A stretch of DNA of 48,397 nt from Bryobacteraceae bacterium (GTDB taxonomy: Bacteria; Acidobacteriota; Terriglobia; Bryobacterales; Bryobacteraceae): positions 1-48,397 of the forward strand of contig JACZJQ010000018.1 of the NCBI GenBank assembly GCA_014860455.1, written 5' to 3'. The position numbers and the translations under genes are program-made. The notes beneath the pieces are model-generated. The model made no database searches and was not told the origin of the DNA. It saw nothing but the letters and a program-made list of their open reading frames with translations. Of the stretch, positions 8,040-17,600 are shown piece after piece (the first letter of the stretch is position 1; every line of letters starts with the position of its first letter).

Positions 8040-9454
8040 GCTGAATGCAGCGCCGCCGTGGGCTCAGGCCGGTAGACAGGATCACGCAGCAGCCCCATTC
8101 GGCAAAGGTTGTGCTCGGCCTTGTACTTCAGGCATTGCCGGATCAGATCACGGACGCGATCGGAGTAGGCGAAGAAATCCAGCTCGAGGTTGGCATCGTC
8201 GATGTAGTGGCGGTAGAAGCGATCGAACTCCGTGATGGGAGGTGGAGGGCAGTAATGGCTATACTCCTGACCCAGCCACCAATCCGTGAAGCCGTACCCC
8301 CGATGATAGTCGTCATAGAGCGGAGTTCCGGGGAACGGCACCGCGACACCCAGCGTGCTGAAGCTGTCCACTAGCGGAGCGATGCGGTGCATGTAGTCCA
8401 GCGTGCGCTGGAGAGCATCGGGCGTCTCCTGGGGAAAGCCGAGCATGAAATTGGCGGCGGTGGTAAGCCCTTCGTCCTTCGCCCATCGAAGCGCTCTGGC
8501 CACCTGTTCGGTGGTGACGCCCTTCTTGATCACACGCAGAATCTGGTCGTCACCGCTCTCGATGCCAAAGTTCACTGAGACGCAACCGGCGCGGCGCATG
8601 AGGCGCAGGAGCTCGGGCGTCACCATGTTGGCCCGGGTGATGGCGCTCCAACGAATCGGGAACTTCAGGTCGCGCTCGAAAGACTCACATAACCGCGCGA
8701 GGTGTGCAGGATTGGCACTGAGCGCGTCGTCCCAGAAGGGGAAGAAGGTGTTGCCGTAACGTTCGTGCCAGGCGTTCAACTCGGCGATGACGTTGGCCGC
8801 GGAGCGGAATCGGAACTTGCGTCCGGTGACGTAATTCGCGCAGAAAGTGCAACGGGCAGGACAGCCGCGACTTGCAAGCATGCCTCCGGGGACCACGGTG
8901 GCGCCCGATGGATGATACCAGCGCGAATCGAAGAGCTTCTGGGCGAGGAACGGCATGGGCAGGCCATCGAGATCGTCATTCACAGCGGCAGGCGGACCCG
9001 CTCCGCGTCCCCCATCCGGGGTGCGGAATCGGATGCCGGGGATTGACTCGATCTGACGGCGGCCCTCCATGTAGTCGACCAGCGCCGCCATGACGAGTTC
9101 CGCTTCGCCACTCACGGCAATATCGAAGCCGCGGTCGAGCGTCTCGTCGGGCCGGACGGTGGCGTGTGCACCGCCAGCAACCAAAAGCCGGCATGATCCG
9201 GCGAGGCGTGCCGCGAGGCCGTAGGCGTGCCAGACCCATCGGGTGAACAGAGAGAAGCCGATCAGGTCGGGCGAAAACGCCTGGGTTTGATTGACGATTG
9301 TGGCTGTGTCGCCGTTGAAGTACCGCGCCGCGGCGTCGATGACGCGGACCTCACAGCCCTTTGCAAGTAAGGCGGAGGCGACATACTGGAGACCGAGCAA
9401 CGGCGTACCCATCTGCTCCGGGGAAGGCGGATTGATGAGTAGGACGCGCGTCAT
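8036..9454 (-). CDS. B12-binding-type radical SAM enzyme
   Basis: A 472-aa radical SAM protein of the BchE/HpnP/HpnR architecture. Residues 1-130 have a cobalamin-binding-like Rossmann region (VLLINPP, GLQYVASALLAKGCEVRVID, PDLIGFSLF, LLVAGGAHATVRP). The radical SAM core carries the 4Fe-4S motif C198-x3-C202-x2-C205 (SRGCPARCTFC), then GIESGDD and a VPFPGTPLY stretch. The classical DxHxxG cobalamin motif is absent, as in several members of this class. Likely reactions are C-methylation or another radical rearrangement. The ATG at 9454 overlaps the TGA of the upstream gene by one base (TGATG), and the stop overlaps the next start as ATGA. A longer reading frame back to 10018 is ruled out because it runs through the upstream gene. 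Confidence 0.88.
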   Translation of the reverse strand: MTRVLLINPPSPEQMGTPLLGLQYVASALLAKGCEVRVIDAAARYFNGDTATIVNQTQAFSPDLIGFSLFTRWVWHAYGLAARLAGSCRLLVAGGAHATVRPDETLDRGFDIAVSGEAELVMAALVDYMEGRRQIESIPGIRFRTPDGGRGAGPPAAVNDDLDGLPMPFLAQKLFDSRWYHPSGATVVPGGMLASRGCPARCTFCANYVTGRKFRFRSAANVIAELNAWHERYGNTFFPFWDDALSANPAHLARLCESFERDLKFPIRWSAITRANMVTPELLRLMRRAGCVSVNFGIESGDDQILRVIKKGVTTEQVARALRWAKDEGLTTAANFMLGFPQETPDALQRTLDYMHRIAPLVDSFSTLGVAVPFPGTPLYDDYHRGYGFTDWWLGQEYSHYCPPPPITEFDRFYRHYIDDANLELDFFAYSDRVRDLIRQCLKYKAEHNLCRMGLLRDPVYRPEPTAALHSA

Positions 9455-10191
9455 CAGACAAATCCGCCGGGTGTCATGGTCCCGGTTCCGCCGATCACTG
9501 GGCCGACCGGCACGTAAGGCGGAGCAAAGGTCGGCACCGGTCCGGTGCCAAGGACGTTGGTCACCATGGTAGAAACCTTCCACAACTGGAAAGCTTGCTC
9601 GAAGGCCTCGGCCAGTGCCTCGTATAGATTCTGGTCGACGATTGAAGCGCCAGAGTGCTTGCTGACCATCGCGCTCTTCAAGGCCATCTTGGAAACCAGC
9701 GACGAAGCCATGGTCAACGTGACGATCGGAACCGGGATGTTGGGCATGGGCGGCGCGACGGGCGAAGGAACCGCGGCAAACGCGGGGTACCAAGGCAATC
9801 CCGGAACCTTTATGGAGGCCACCAACTGGAGCCAGGCGCCGCCTATCCCCGTGGCAACGTTCTGCGCGAGCTTCAAACCCGTGAGGGTTTTCGGACCTTG
9901 GGCAAGAATCAGGGGCGCCCACGGCGGGCCAACCACTGTGCCCCCGGAGGCTGTGACGCCGTTGACGACGACGCCCACCAGAGTGGCGGATGCCTGCCAC
10001 GTGGCCCACGCGGAGCAAATGGCTTTGCAGATTTGATCGATGAACGCCGAGTGGTCGAAATCCTGGACTCCACGCATGACGCCCTGGTTCGGCTTAAAGG
10101 TTGGCCCGGGCCTTGAACTGCCCTGAAGCCGTTCAAAAGTCCGACGGGCGGAAGAGCTCATCAACGCAGGGGTGGGTACCGGCATGGACAC
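9454..10191 (-). CDS. Unrecognised Pro/Val/Gly-rich 245-aa protein, first gene of the radical SAM operon
   Basis: I do not recognise this protein. The GTG at 10191 is chosen because GAGG lies 6 nt upstream; an ATG two codons later is possible. The N-terminus is hydrophilic (residues 1-50) and there is no signal peptide. Two alternating hydrophobic/Gly stretches follow (about 65-95 and 100-130), then a Pro-rich segment VPSPVAPPMPNIPVP, an amphipathic helix NLYEALAEAFEQAFQLW, and a tail of repeated VP/GP/GG ending in TPGGFV. Only two Cys are present, as CKAIC near residue 57. The one-base overlap with the radical SAM gene makes it a candidate substrate or partner for the two enzymes. A structural protein of a phage-like or injection particle is an alternative. 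Confidence 0.7.
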   Translation of the reverse strand: MSMPVPTPALMSSSARRTFERLQGSSRPGPTFKPNQGVMRGVQDFDHSAFIDQICKAICSAWATWQASATLVGVVVNGVTASGGTVVGPPWAPLILAQGPKTLTGLKLAQNVATGIGGAWLQLVASIKVPGLPWYPAFAAVPSPVAPPMPNIPVPIVTLTMASSLVSKMALKSAMVSKHSGASIVDQNLYEALAEAFEQAFQLWKVSTMVTNVLGTGPVPTFAPPYVPVGPVIGGTGTMTPGGFV

Positions 10192-10366
10192 ATCTTACCT
10201 CGGTGGTCTTTGCGGAGATGGAGGTCCTGCAGCGGGCGCACTGATTCTACCCAGGTAGCGCTGTGACCTGGTAATCATCTCCCGGGAAGAAAACCTGGAG
10301 CGGTGTGAGCGCCTACGGTGCAGCCACATGCCCCACCTCATGTGACTTGCCTGGGGACTCCTGGGG

Positions 10367-11629
10367 TCAGACTTTGTCCGGCATACGAAACCCGCTTCTG
10401 CCTGGGCGGCTGAGAAACTGGTTCGCCTGGTTGTCGCCGGCGAAGCGGCGGGACTGTGGATCGAAACGGAGTTCCCGGCCCAGACGGTAGGAGATGTTGG
10501 CCAGGTGGCACAATGCGGTGGACTGTTCGCACTCTTCGATACCGCAGGCGAGCAGTTCAGGCCGAGCGGCCCGGATGGCGTCGATGAAGTTGCGGAAGTG
10601 ACCCACCTCCATATTGCCCGCGGGCACAGGGGGCAGCTTTTCAGCCTGTTTCGACCGGCCGAGGAAGACCTGGCAGTTGCCCTGCGGATCCAGGTGCATG
10701 GATCCCTTGGAGCCATAGAAGTGCATGCCGATGGGCTCGTTCGAATACAGGCCCCGGATCTCGCAGAGGATCTGGACCCCATCGGGGTAGATGAGTGAGG
10801 CGGATTGGGTATTGGGGGTCTGGCCCTGGTCCTTGTAACCGTAGCGGCCGCCGGTGGAGTGGACGCGGGTCGGGAGACCTCTGTTCATCCCCCAGCGCAG
10901 GATGTCGAAATTGTGGACTCCGTTGTTGCCCATCTCACCATTGCCGAAATCCCAGAACCAGTGCCAGTTGTAATGGACCAGGTTGGCGTGGAACGGCTGA
11001 GCCGGTGCGGGGCCCAGCCAGAGATCCCAGTTCAGTTCGGGCGGAGGCGGTTCGGGCTGTTTGAAGCCGAGGCTCTCGCGCGGGCCGGTGAAGAGAAATC
11101 GGCCGAGGTAGATGTCGCCGATCAATCCCTCTTTCAACTGCGCCACAGCCGACTGGAAGCGGGGCGAGGATCGCCGTTGCGTGCCAGCCTGGACCACGCG
11201 CTTATACTTGCGTGCGGCTTCCACCATCTTCTGGCCCTCGACGATATCGTGCGAGACGGGCTTCTCGACGTAGACATGTTTGCCGGCTTGCACCGCCCAG
11301 ACTGTCGCCAGCGCATGCCAGTGGTTGCAGCATGTCAGAATGACGGCGTCGATCTCCTTGTCCTCGATGATCTTGCGAAGATCGGCCTCGGTGCGGGGCT
11401 TGCGGCCAGTCCGCTTCTCTGCCTCGCCGGCCATCTGGCGCATCCTGTTTTCGTCGGGATCGCAGATCACCGCCATTTCGACGTCCTCGACGGCGCCGGC
11501 GCTACGAAGCAGATCCCGGCCCCGCCCCCCGGCGCCAATCAGCGCGACACGAATGCGGTCGTTTGCTCCAAGTGCGGAGGCGGCCGCGGGCAGCGCTCCA
11601 ACAAAGCTGCGTCTTGTGATGTGCATCAT
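10367..11629 (-). CDS. Tat-exported Gfo/Idh/MocA-family oxidoreductase
   Basis: NAD(P)-dependent sugar or polyol dehydrogenase-type protein. It begins with a Tat signal (ITRRSFVG followed by an Ala-rich h-region), then the Rossmann motif VALIGAGGRGRD, the VYVEKPVSHD motif carrying the catalytic-region Lys, and the C-terminal Gfo/Idh domain with NNGVHNFDILRW. The ATG at 11629 is preferred over the one at 11644, since GGAGAA lies 6 nt upstream of the former. About 420 aa is normal for the exported acidobacterial/planctomycete members. It is co-directional with the paralogue at 11872, separated by about 240 bp with no gene. The substrate is not predictable. Confidence 0.9.
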   Translation of the reverse strand: MMHITRRSFVGALPAAASALGANDRIRVALIGAGGRGRDLLRSAGAVEDVEMAVICDPDENRMRQMAGEAEKRTGRKPRTEADLRKIIEDKEIDAVILTCCNHWHALATVWAVQAGKHVYVEKPVSHDIVEGQKMVEAARKYKRVVQAGTQRRSSPRFQSAVAQLKEGLIGDIYLGRFLFTGPRESLGFKQPEPPPPELNWDLWLGPAPAQPFHANLVHYNWHWFWDFGNGEMGNNGVHNFDILRWGMNRGLPTRVHSTGGRYGYKDQGQTPNTQSASLIYPDGVQILCEIRGLYSNEPIGMHFYGSKGSMHLDPQGNCQVFLGRSKQAEKLPPVPAGNMEVGHFRNFIDAIRAARPELLACGIEECEQSTALCHLANISYRLGRELRFDPQSRRFAGDNQANQFLSRPGRSGFRMPDKV

Positions 11630-11871
11630 CGAGAATTCTCCCATTCACAGCCTGGACGCGATCCGCCCACCTGATTGACGGCCACTTGCCGCATGACCGC
11701 CCATGGTGGAAAGCGAAACCGGCGCCACTGCAATCCGACACCACAGGTCCAATACCGCCTGCGTGTCTGCTCGTCGCTGGATGACCGCATTGCCGGTTCT
11801 ACTCTCCGTTCGGAGCCGCAGCAGCTTGAACCTCACGGCGGCGGATCCATCTGTTCGTCGGTCTACCAATG

Positions 11872-13059
11872 TCACATCCGAATTCGTTTGGCGGAGGCGT
11901 CCCACGTCACGCGCTTGCCGCTGCGCATTGAAGCGACCGCCATCCCCAGCACGACATTTGTCGACTGGCCCGTTTCAACCGTGGAGTTCGGCTCCTTGCG
12001 GCTGCGGAGGCACTCGATGAAGTGGCGCACATGGGCGATGCTGGCGGAGTCGAAAGTCCCAGGGCTGCGCCGCTCGCGGCTGGGCTTCATTTCGACAGCC
12101 GAACTCTGCGGGTAGACAGCCCAGGACTCGCGCCCCAGATCGAATCGAGCCTTGGCGCCATGGAACTGCTGCATCTGGTCGTTGTGCATGTTGTAGCGCA
12201 TCGCCTGGTATCCGAGTGTGAACACCAGGATGTAGTTTTCCGGATATTCCACCGTCATGCTGCTGGTCTCAGGGATTTCAGCGCCGGCCAGGTTCACCTT
12301 GCCCGCCGCTGCAGTGACCGCCAGGGGAACGGGCGAGTTCATCATCCAGTGAATGCCGTCGACGATATGGGCGGCCTGCCCAATCATGATTCCGCCGGCG
12401 TAGTCGTAGAACTGGAGCCAATGGAAGTAGCGGAAGGGGTCGAGCGGCCGTTTGGGCGCGGAGCCAAGGAACAGGTCCCAGTCCAGTTTGCCCTTTAAGG
12501 CGGGAGCGCGCAGCGAGTCCCAGCCATTCAGCCATTGAGCGGTCACCAGGCGCACGGCGCCGGTAACCCCGGAATCGATGACGCCTTTGGCTTCCTGATA
12601 GAGATCGTAGCTGCGGCGCTGTGTACCCACCTGCACAATTCGTTTGGTCCGGCGTGCGGCTTCCACCATGCGGAAGCCGTCCTCGATTGTGTGGGCCAGA
12701 GGTTTCTCGACATAAACATCCTTGCCGGCTTCCACCGCGTCGATCATGGGTTGGGCGTGCTGATGGTCTGGCGTGGCGATGATGACGGCGTCGATGGTCT
12801 TGTCTTCAAGCAGGTGCCGGTAGTCAACGTAACCGCGCGCGCCAGGCGAGGCGAGGTTCAGTCCGGCCTGGAGATTGGGTTCGTAAACATCGCAGACGGC
12901 GGCGACTTCGGCGCCATGTTCCTTGAACTGGGCAGTGAGATAACGGCCGCGGCCGCCGGCGCCGATGATCCCCAGGCGGATGCGGTCACTGGCGCCCCGA
13001 ACACGAGCGCTGGCGGCTGCCGCCAGGAAACTTCTTCTGTGAATATATTGTACAGTCAC
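11872..13059 (-). CDS. Gfo/Idh/MocA-family oxidoreductase (Tat-type start)
   Basis: Second Gfo/Idh/MocA oxidoreductase with the Rossmann motif LGIIGAGGRGRYL, VYVEKPLAHT, and a C-terminal domain containing QAAHIVDGIHWMM. GTG at 13059 gives an N-terminus with HRRSFLAAAASA, a Tat-like signal. No ribosome-binding site is seen, and a candidate promoter (TTGACT and TACGAT read on the minus strand, 17-bp spacer) would start transcription almost at this codon, so the mRNA may be leaderless. The gene is divergent from the ROK regulator, which probably controls it. It probably acts on a sugar taken up or released by the neighbouring receptor and hydrolases. Confidence 0.87.
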   Translation of the reverse strand: MTVQYIHRRSFLAAAASARVRGASDRIRLGIIGAGGRGRYLTAQFKEHGAEVAAVCDVYEPNLQAGLNLASPGARGYVDYRHLLEDKTIDAVIIATPDHQHAQPMIDAVEAGKDVYVEKPLAHTIEDGFRMVEAARRTKRIVQVGTQRRSYDLYQEAKGVIDSGVTGAVRLVTAQWLNGWDSLRAPALKGKLDWDLFLGSAPKRPLDPFRYFHWLQFYDYAGGIMIGQAAHIVDGIHWMMNSPVPLAVTAAAGKVNLAGAEIPETSSMTVEYPENYILVFTLGYQAMRYNMHNDQMQQFHGAKARFDLGRESWAVYPQSSAVEMKPSRERRSPGTFDSASIAHVRHFIECLRSRKEPNSTVETGQSTNVVLGMAVASMRSGKRVTWDASAKRIRM

Positions 13060-13095
13060 TGTAGTAATCGTATACTTGATAATCTGGAGAGTCAA
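13048..13095. promoter_or_regulatory. Overlapping divergent promoters with palindromic operator candidate
   Basis: Plus strand: TTGTAC (13048-13053), 17-bp spacer, TATACT (13071-13076), then GGAGAG and the ROK ATG at 13098. Minus strand: TTGACT (complement of 13090-13095), 17-bp spacer, TACGAT (complement of 13067-13072), reading into the Gfo/Idh gene. A perfect palindrome ACAGT-C-ACTGT (13052-13062) lies at the plus-strand -35/spacer and near the minus-strand start point, well placed for repression of both genes. Confidence 0.6.
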
Positions 13096-13097
13096 AG

Positions 13098-14339
13098 ATG
13101 TCGTTGCCCAGACGAAGCGCATTGCGAAAGTCGGACGTGCGCGAGACCAACGAGCGGCTCCTCCTCAACATTATTCGGCAAAACGTGGGCGTGTCGCGTG
13201 CCGACCTTGCCAGGATAACCGGCTTTTCGCCAAGTTCGGTCACCTTTGTCGTCAACCGAATGATCCGCGACGGACTCCTCACCGAAGCTCCCAGCGATGC
13301 CCCAGCCCAGGTGGGCCGCCGGCCACTCATTCTGCGGCTGCGTCCGGAATCGCTGTTCGCCGTGGGCGTCGAAATCACCCGGTCGGAGGCGCGCATCGCC
13401 TGCGCCGGATTGGACGGCCGCATCAGCAAACTCCGTACACTGCCACGGCAGCAGGACCATCATGTTTTCCTGGTCCGCGTCCGGGATGCTATCCGCGCCA
13501 TGGCGGGCAAGAACTCGGACGGACGCCTGCTGGGGGTCGGCGTCAGTCTGGCTGGGACGATCAACCGAGCGACGGGCTATGTCGTCGCGGCCGAGAATCT
13601 CGGCTGGGTCGGCGTCGATGTGGGCCAGGTTCTCTCAGACGGTCTGGCTGCCCCGTTTTATTACGAGAACGATGCGAAACTGTCGGCCCTGGCTGAGCGC
13701 TGGTGTTGCGAGCCCGGCAGCAAGCCGCTCGATAACTTTGTGTTTCTCACACTCAGCCCCGGACTAGGCACCGGCGTGGTGATCGAAGGCAGGCTCTTCC
13801 ACGGCTCCACGGGAGAGGCGTCGGAATTCGGCCACACAAGCCTCGTTCCAGATGGCCGCCGCTGTGTCTGCGGCAGCGCCGGCTGCTGGGAGGAGTACGC
13901 ATCTCAACGCGCGCTGGAACGGCTCTACTCCGAGAAGCGCGGAGATCCCTGCCCGCAGCCATGTGTGGATGCCGATGTGATCATCCGGCTGGCCCGAAAC
14001 GGCGATTCCATGGCCTTGGAGGTGTTGCGGGAGACCGCCTCCTACCTGGGTGCGGGCTGTGCCAACCTCAATGCGGCATTCAATCCCGAAGCCATCATCG
14101 TGGGCGATTACCTGGCTTCGGCGTGGGATCTGATGGAGGACGCGGTTTGGAGTTCCCTCCGCCTCCGGGCGCCCAACAGGTATCTGAATCATCTGCGGAT
14201 CGCGCCTTCCCGCCATGGCCGAGACTCCGCGCTCATGGGCGCGCTCGCGCTGGTGCTGTCCACTTTCTTCACCGGTTCCGGCCAGAACACCGGCAACGGA
14301 ACAGCCCTGCAACCCGCCACTGCTCAACGCAGAGCCTGA
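13098..14339 (+). CDS. ROK-family transcriptional regulator
   Basis: Sugar-responsive regulator of the ROK (NagC/XylR/Mlc) family. Residues about 10-75 form a winged helix (NERLLLNIIRQNVGVSRADLA, then FSPSSVTFVVNRMI). The ROK sugar-kinase fold follows, with GVSLAGTIN, FYYENDAKLSALAE, SPGLGTGVV, and the zinc motif CVCGSAGCWEEY where the family has CxCGxxGCxE. The length of 413 aa is normal. It is divergent from a Gfo/Idh oxidoreductase and upstream of a TonB receptor plus two hydrolases, so it probably controls this carbohydrate locus in response to a sugar. The palindrome between the divergent starts is the obvious operator candidate. Confidence 0.93.
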   Translation: MSLPRRSALRKSDVRETNERLLLNIIRQNVGVSRADLARITGFSPSSVTFVVNRMIRDGLLTEAPSDAPAQVGRRPLILRLRPESLFAVGVEITRSEARIACAGLDGRISKLRTLPRQQDHHVFLVRVRDAIRAMAGKNSDGRLLGVGVSLAGTINRATGYVVAAENLGWVGVDVGQVLSDGLAAPFYYENDAKLSALAERWCCEPGSKPLDNFVFLTLSPGLGTGVVIEGRLFHGSTGEASEFGHTSLVPDGRRCVCGSAGCWEEYASQRALERLYSEKRGDPCPQPCVDADVIIRLARNGDSMALEVLRETASYLGAGCANLNAAFNPEAIIVGDYLASAWDLMEDAVWSSLRLRAPNRYLNHLRIAPSRHGRDSALMGALALVLSTFFTGSGQNTGNGTALQPATAQRRA

Positions 14340-14503
14340 GCGGCCCCGCCCATGCCTGAGTTCCGCCTGCGCGAGCGGTTCAAGGCCGGCCCGGCCGCCT
14401 CGACCGCCCTGGGCTCCAACCGGTGCGCCTAAACCCCGGATGTTCACAAGTTGAACATTCCGGCATGGCGCCTCCGAAGCGCCCGGCCCGGCACAATTTG
14501 GTA

Positions 14504-14532
14504 TTGACAACGACGCTCCATATAAGTACACT
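14504..14532 (+). promoter_or_regulatory. Sigma70-type promoter of the TonB receptor
   Basis: TTGACA (14504-14509), spacer of exactly 17 bp, TACACT (14527-14532). The expected start is near 14540, giving a leader of about 70 nt before the ATG at 14613, which has GGGAGG 8 nt upstream. Confidence 0.75.
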
Positions 14533-14612
14533 AACTGCACAAATGGTACTCTCCGAGCCTGCCGTCGGCGAGTTGGCCATGACAAACCACCTTTGATGGG
14601 AGGATCCGCGCC

Positions 14613-17600
14613 ATGAGAAACATGCAGGCTTGCCTGGCTGTTCTGGTCTCGGTATTGTGTTTCAGTGGGCTCAGCCGCCTTGGGGCGCAGTCCACACAAA
14701 GCAGCATCCTTGGGGTCGTTACCGACGCCGCCGGCGCCCTCGTCCCTGGGGCCGCTGTCACCGTTAAGAATGAAGGGACGAACTTCGTCCGCACCACCGC
14801 GACCGACGAAAGCGGCAGTTACCGTGTGGCCGGCCTTGAAACAGGCTCCTACCAGATCACGGTCGCGGGCGTGGGTTTCAAGACGTTCAGCCAGACCAAG
14901 GTCGATCTGGCGAGCGCTCAAATCAAACGCGTGGACGCAAAACTGGAAGTCGGCGACTTGGCGACGACAGTGACCGTCGAGGGCGGAACCTCTCAAGTCG
15001 AGACCGAGACTGCGACGCTCTCCAACCTGAAGACCAGCCGCGATTTCGCTGAACTTCCAATGAGCGTCATGGGGCGCGCCTGGGCGAACATTACCAACGT
15101 CACCGCCGGTCTCCAGAGTTCGAGCGGCTACGAAGTGAACGGCGCGCGCGCAACGGCCAACAACTTCACCGCCGACGGCATTTCGGTCAATAACATGGTC
15201 GGCAGCACCAATACGGCCAACGGCTTCTCGGGCGACATCGAGGCATTCGAGGAGATCAAGGTTCTGACGTCGAACACCTCGGCCGAGTATGCGCAAGTGG
15301 CGCAGTTCCTCGCTGTCAGCAAATCCGGCACCAACACGCCGCACGGCGCATTCTACTGGGGCAACTTCAACAGCATGACCCAGGCGCGGCGCTGGTCCGA
15401 CCGCCAGCCCGTCTCCTTCACCAACCACAACATGTTCGCCGCCAGCGGCGGTGGCCCGGTCGTGATACCCAAGGTCTATGACGGCCGCGACAGAACATTC
15501 TTCTTCGCCTCCTACAGCGGCGCCCGCTACCGCATCGGCAATCGCACTTTCACCATCGTGCCCACACCCGCCATGCGTCAGGGCAACTTCTCAGCACTCA
15601 ACGGGCTTATCACGATCGTCGATCCGCTGAACAACCGTGCTCCCTTCCCGAACAACACGCTGCCCTCCATCCGCATCAGTTCCGTTTCACAGAAGGTCCA
15701 GGATCTGCTTTACCCTGATCCCAATCAGCCAGGCCAGGGAGTCTATGGCATGACGCAGAACTTCTATGCCGATCCGGGCGGCGCCTACGATTCGAACGTC
15801 TATTCGATCCGGGGCGATCACAGAATCAGCGACCGCAACCTGCTCTACGCCCGCGTCGGAGTCACCGCCACCAACGGCGACACCTATCCGGGACCCCTGA
15901 AGAGCGGCTACGGAGACAGCACGCTCAGCAATATCCCCGGCAGGAGCCTGGTGATTTCCGACACTCATACCTTCTCCCCCAGCATGGTGAACGAGGTCAA
16001 ACTTGGCTTCAACCGGACCTATCAGTGGAACTCCGACTATAACTTCGGCGCCGACGTGCTGTCCCAGCTTGGCCTGACCGGCATCGCGAATCCCGGCAAC
16101 GATCCGGCCATCAGCGGGATGCCGCAGTTTTCCTTCGGCGGCGCCATCCCCATCGCCCGCAGCAACAACCGGAACACCTCCAGAACCGCGCAAAACACCT
16201 ACCAACTGATTGACAACTTTTCGTGGTTCAAGGGCCGTCATTCGCTCAAGTTTGGAGCCGACATTCGTCAGATGCAGGTCAACAACGAGAACAAGCCGCT
16301 CCAGATGCGCGGGACCTACTCGTTCGACGACCGGCTGAGCGGACTCGCCTATTCCAACTTCCTGCTGGGTTACCCGTCCGGTGCCACGCGCGGCATCCCC
16401 AGGCCGAATGCCTATACGCGCGGAACCTACTATGGGTTCTATCTACAGGACGACTTCAAGGTGAACTCCAGACTCACCCTCAACTACGGGATGCGGTACG
16501 AATACCAGACGCCATGGGTCGAGAAGTTCGACCGCATGTTCACCTTCGATCCGGCGTCGGGCAGCATGGTCACGGCCGGCTCGTCCATTCCCGGCGACCT
16601 CGTTCCTTCCGTTGCGGCCACTCTGCCTATCAAGACGGCGAAGGACGTCGGACTGCCCCTGAGGAGCCTGATGCGCAACGACTCGAACAACTTCAGCCCA
16701 AGGCTGGGAATAGCATACCGGCCGTTCGGCGACGCGACCACCGTCATCCGGGCAGGCATGAGCATCTACTCCCAGTTCTGGCCGGGTTCGCTCGGACAAA
16801 ACGCCACCGGCGGGCCGTGGCAGTCCAACGAGAACTTCATCATCGAAGGCTCAAGCACGCCGTCGATCAGGTTCCCGAACCCGTTTGCCACAACATCGAC
16901 GTTCTCCGGTATCCAGACAATCAGTGGTGTCAGCTCCAACTTCCCCAACGAGCGCACCTACCAGTGGAACTTCTCCATCGGACGCCAGATTCTCGGCATG
17001 GCCGTGGACATTGCCTACGTCGGCACACGGTCGCTCAACATCCCCTACAGTGAGGACCTGAACCTGCTGCGCCCGAGCACTACGCCGTTCAGCGCCGCCC
17101 GCCGCCCCTATCCCCGCTTCAACACCGCGACTCTGATTCAGACCGGCGGCAGCGCCTCCTACAACGGCTTCACCTTCCAGGCCGACCGCCGGATGAGCCG
17201 CGGCCTTTGGTTCAACGTCAACTACACCTGGGCCAAGGGCATTACAGATGTCGGGCTGAACGGCTACACCGCATCGATCCAACAGAACCAGTACGCCCGC
17301 TATCTCGAGCGTTCCGACGACGCCGCCCTGCGCCGCCAGCAACTCCGTTTCAGCTACACCTGGGAGATCCCTGTGGGCCGGGGCCGACAGGCGCTCGGCA
17401 ACATCCCGCGCCTGCTCGATCACGTCATCGGCGGGTGGCAGTTGGCGGGCATCACCACGCTGCTCACGGGCGCCCGGCTCAGCCCGTCCTACTCGAATGC
17501 GGATCCGGCTCTTACCAACCAGTTCTCCGGCCGCCCGGACCGGCTTGCCGACGGGAACTTCGACTCCGGCTCAATGCGCTCCTTCATAGAGACGGGAAAT

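Noticed and set aside
9455-10018. Upstream extension of the radical SAM frame
   Set aside because: This would overlap the 245-aa gene by more than 550 bp; the natural start MTRVLLINPP at 9454 begins the cobalamin-binding-like fold.
13764-15428. 554-codon minus-strand frame across the ROK regulator and TonB receptor
   Set aside because: It spans two real genes and the strong promoter on the plus strand and has no recognisable domain.
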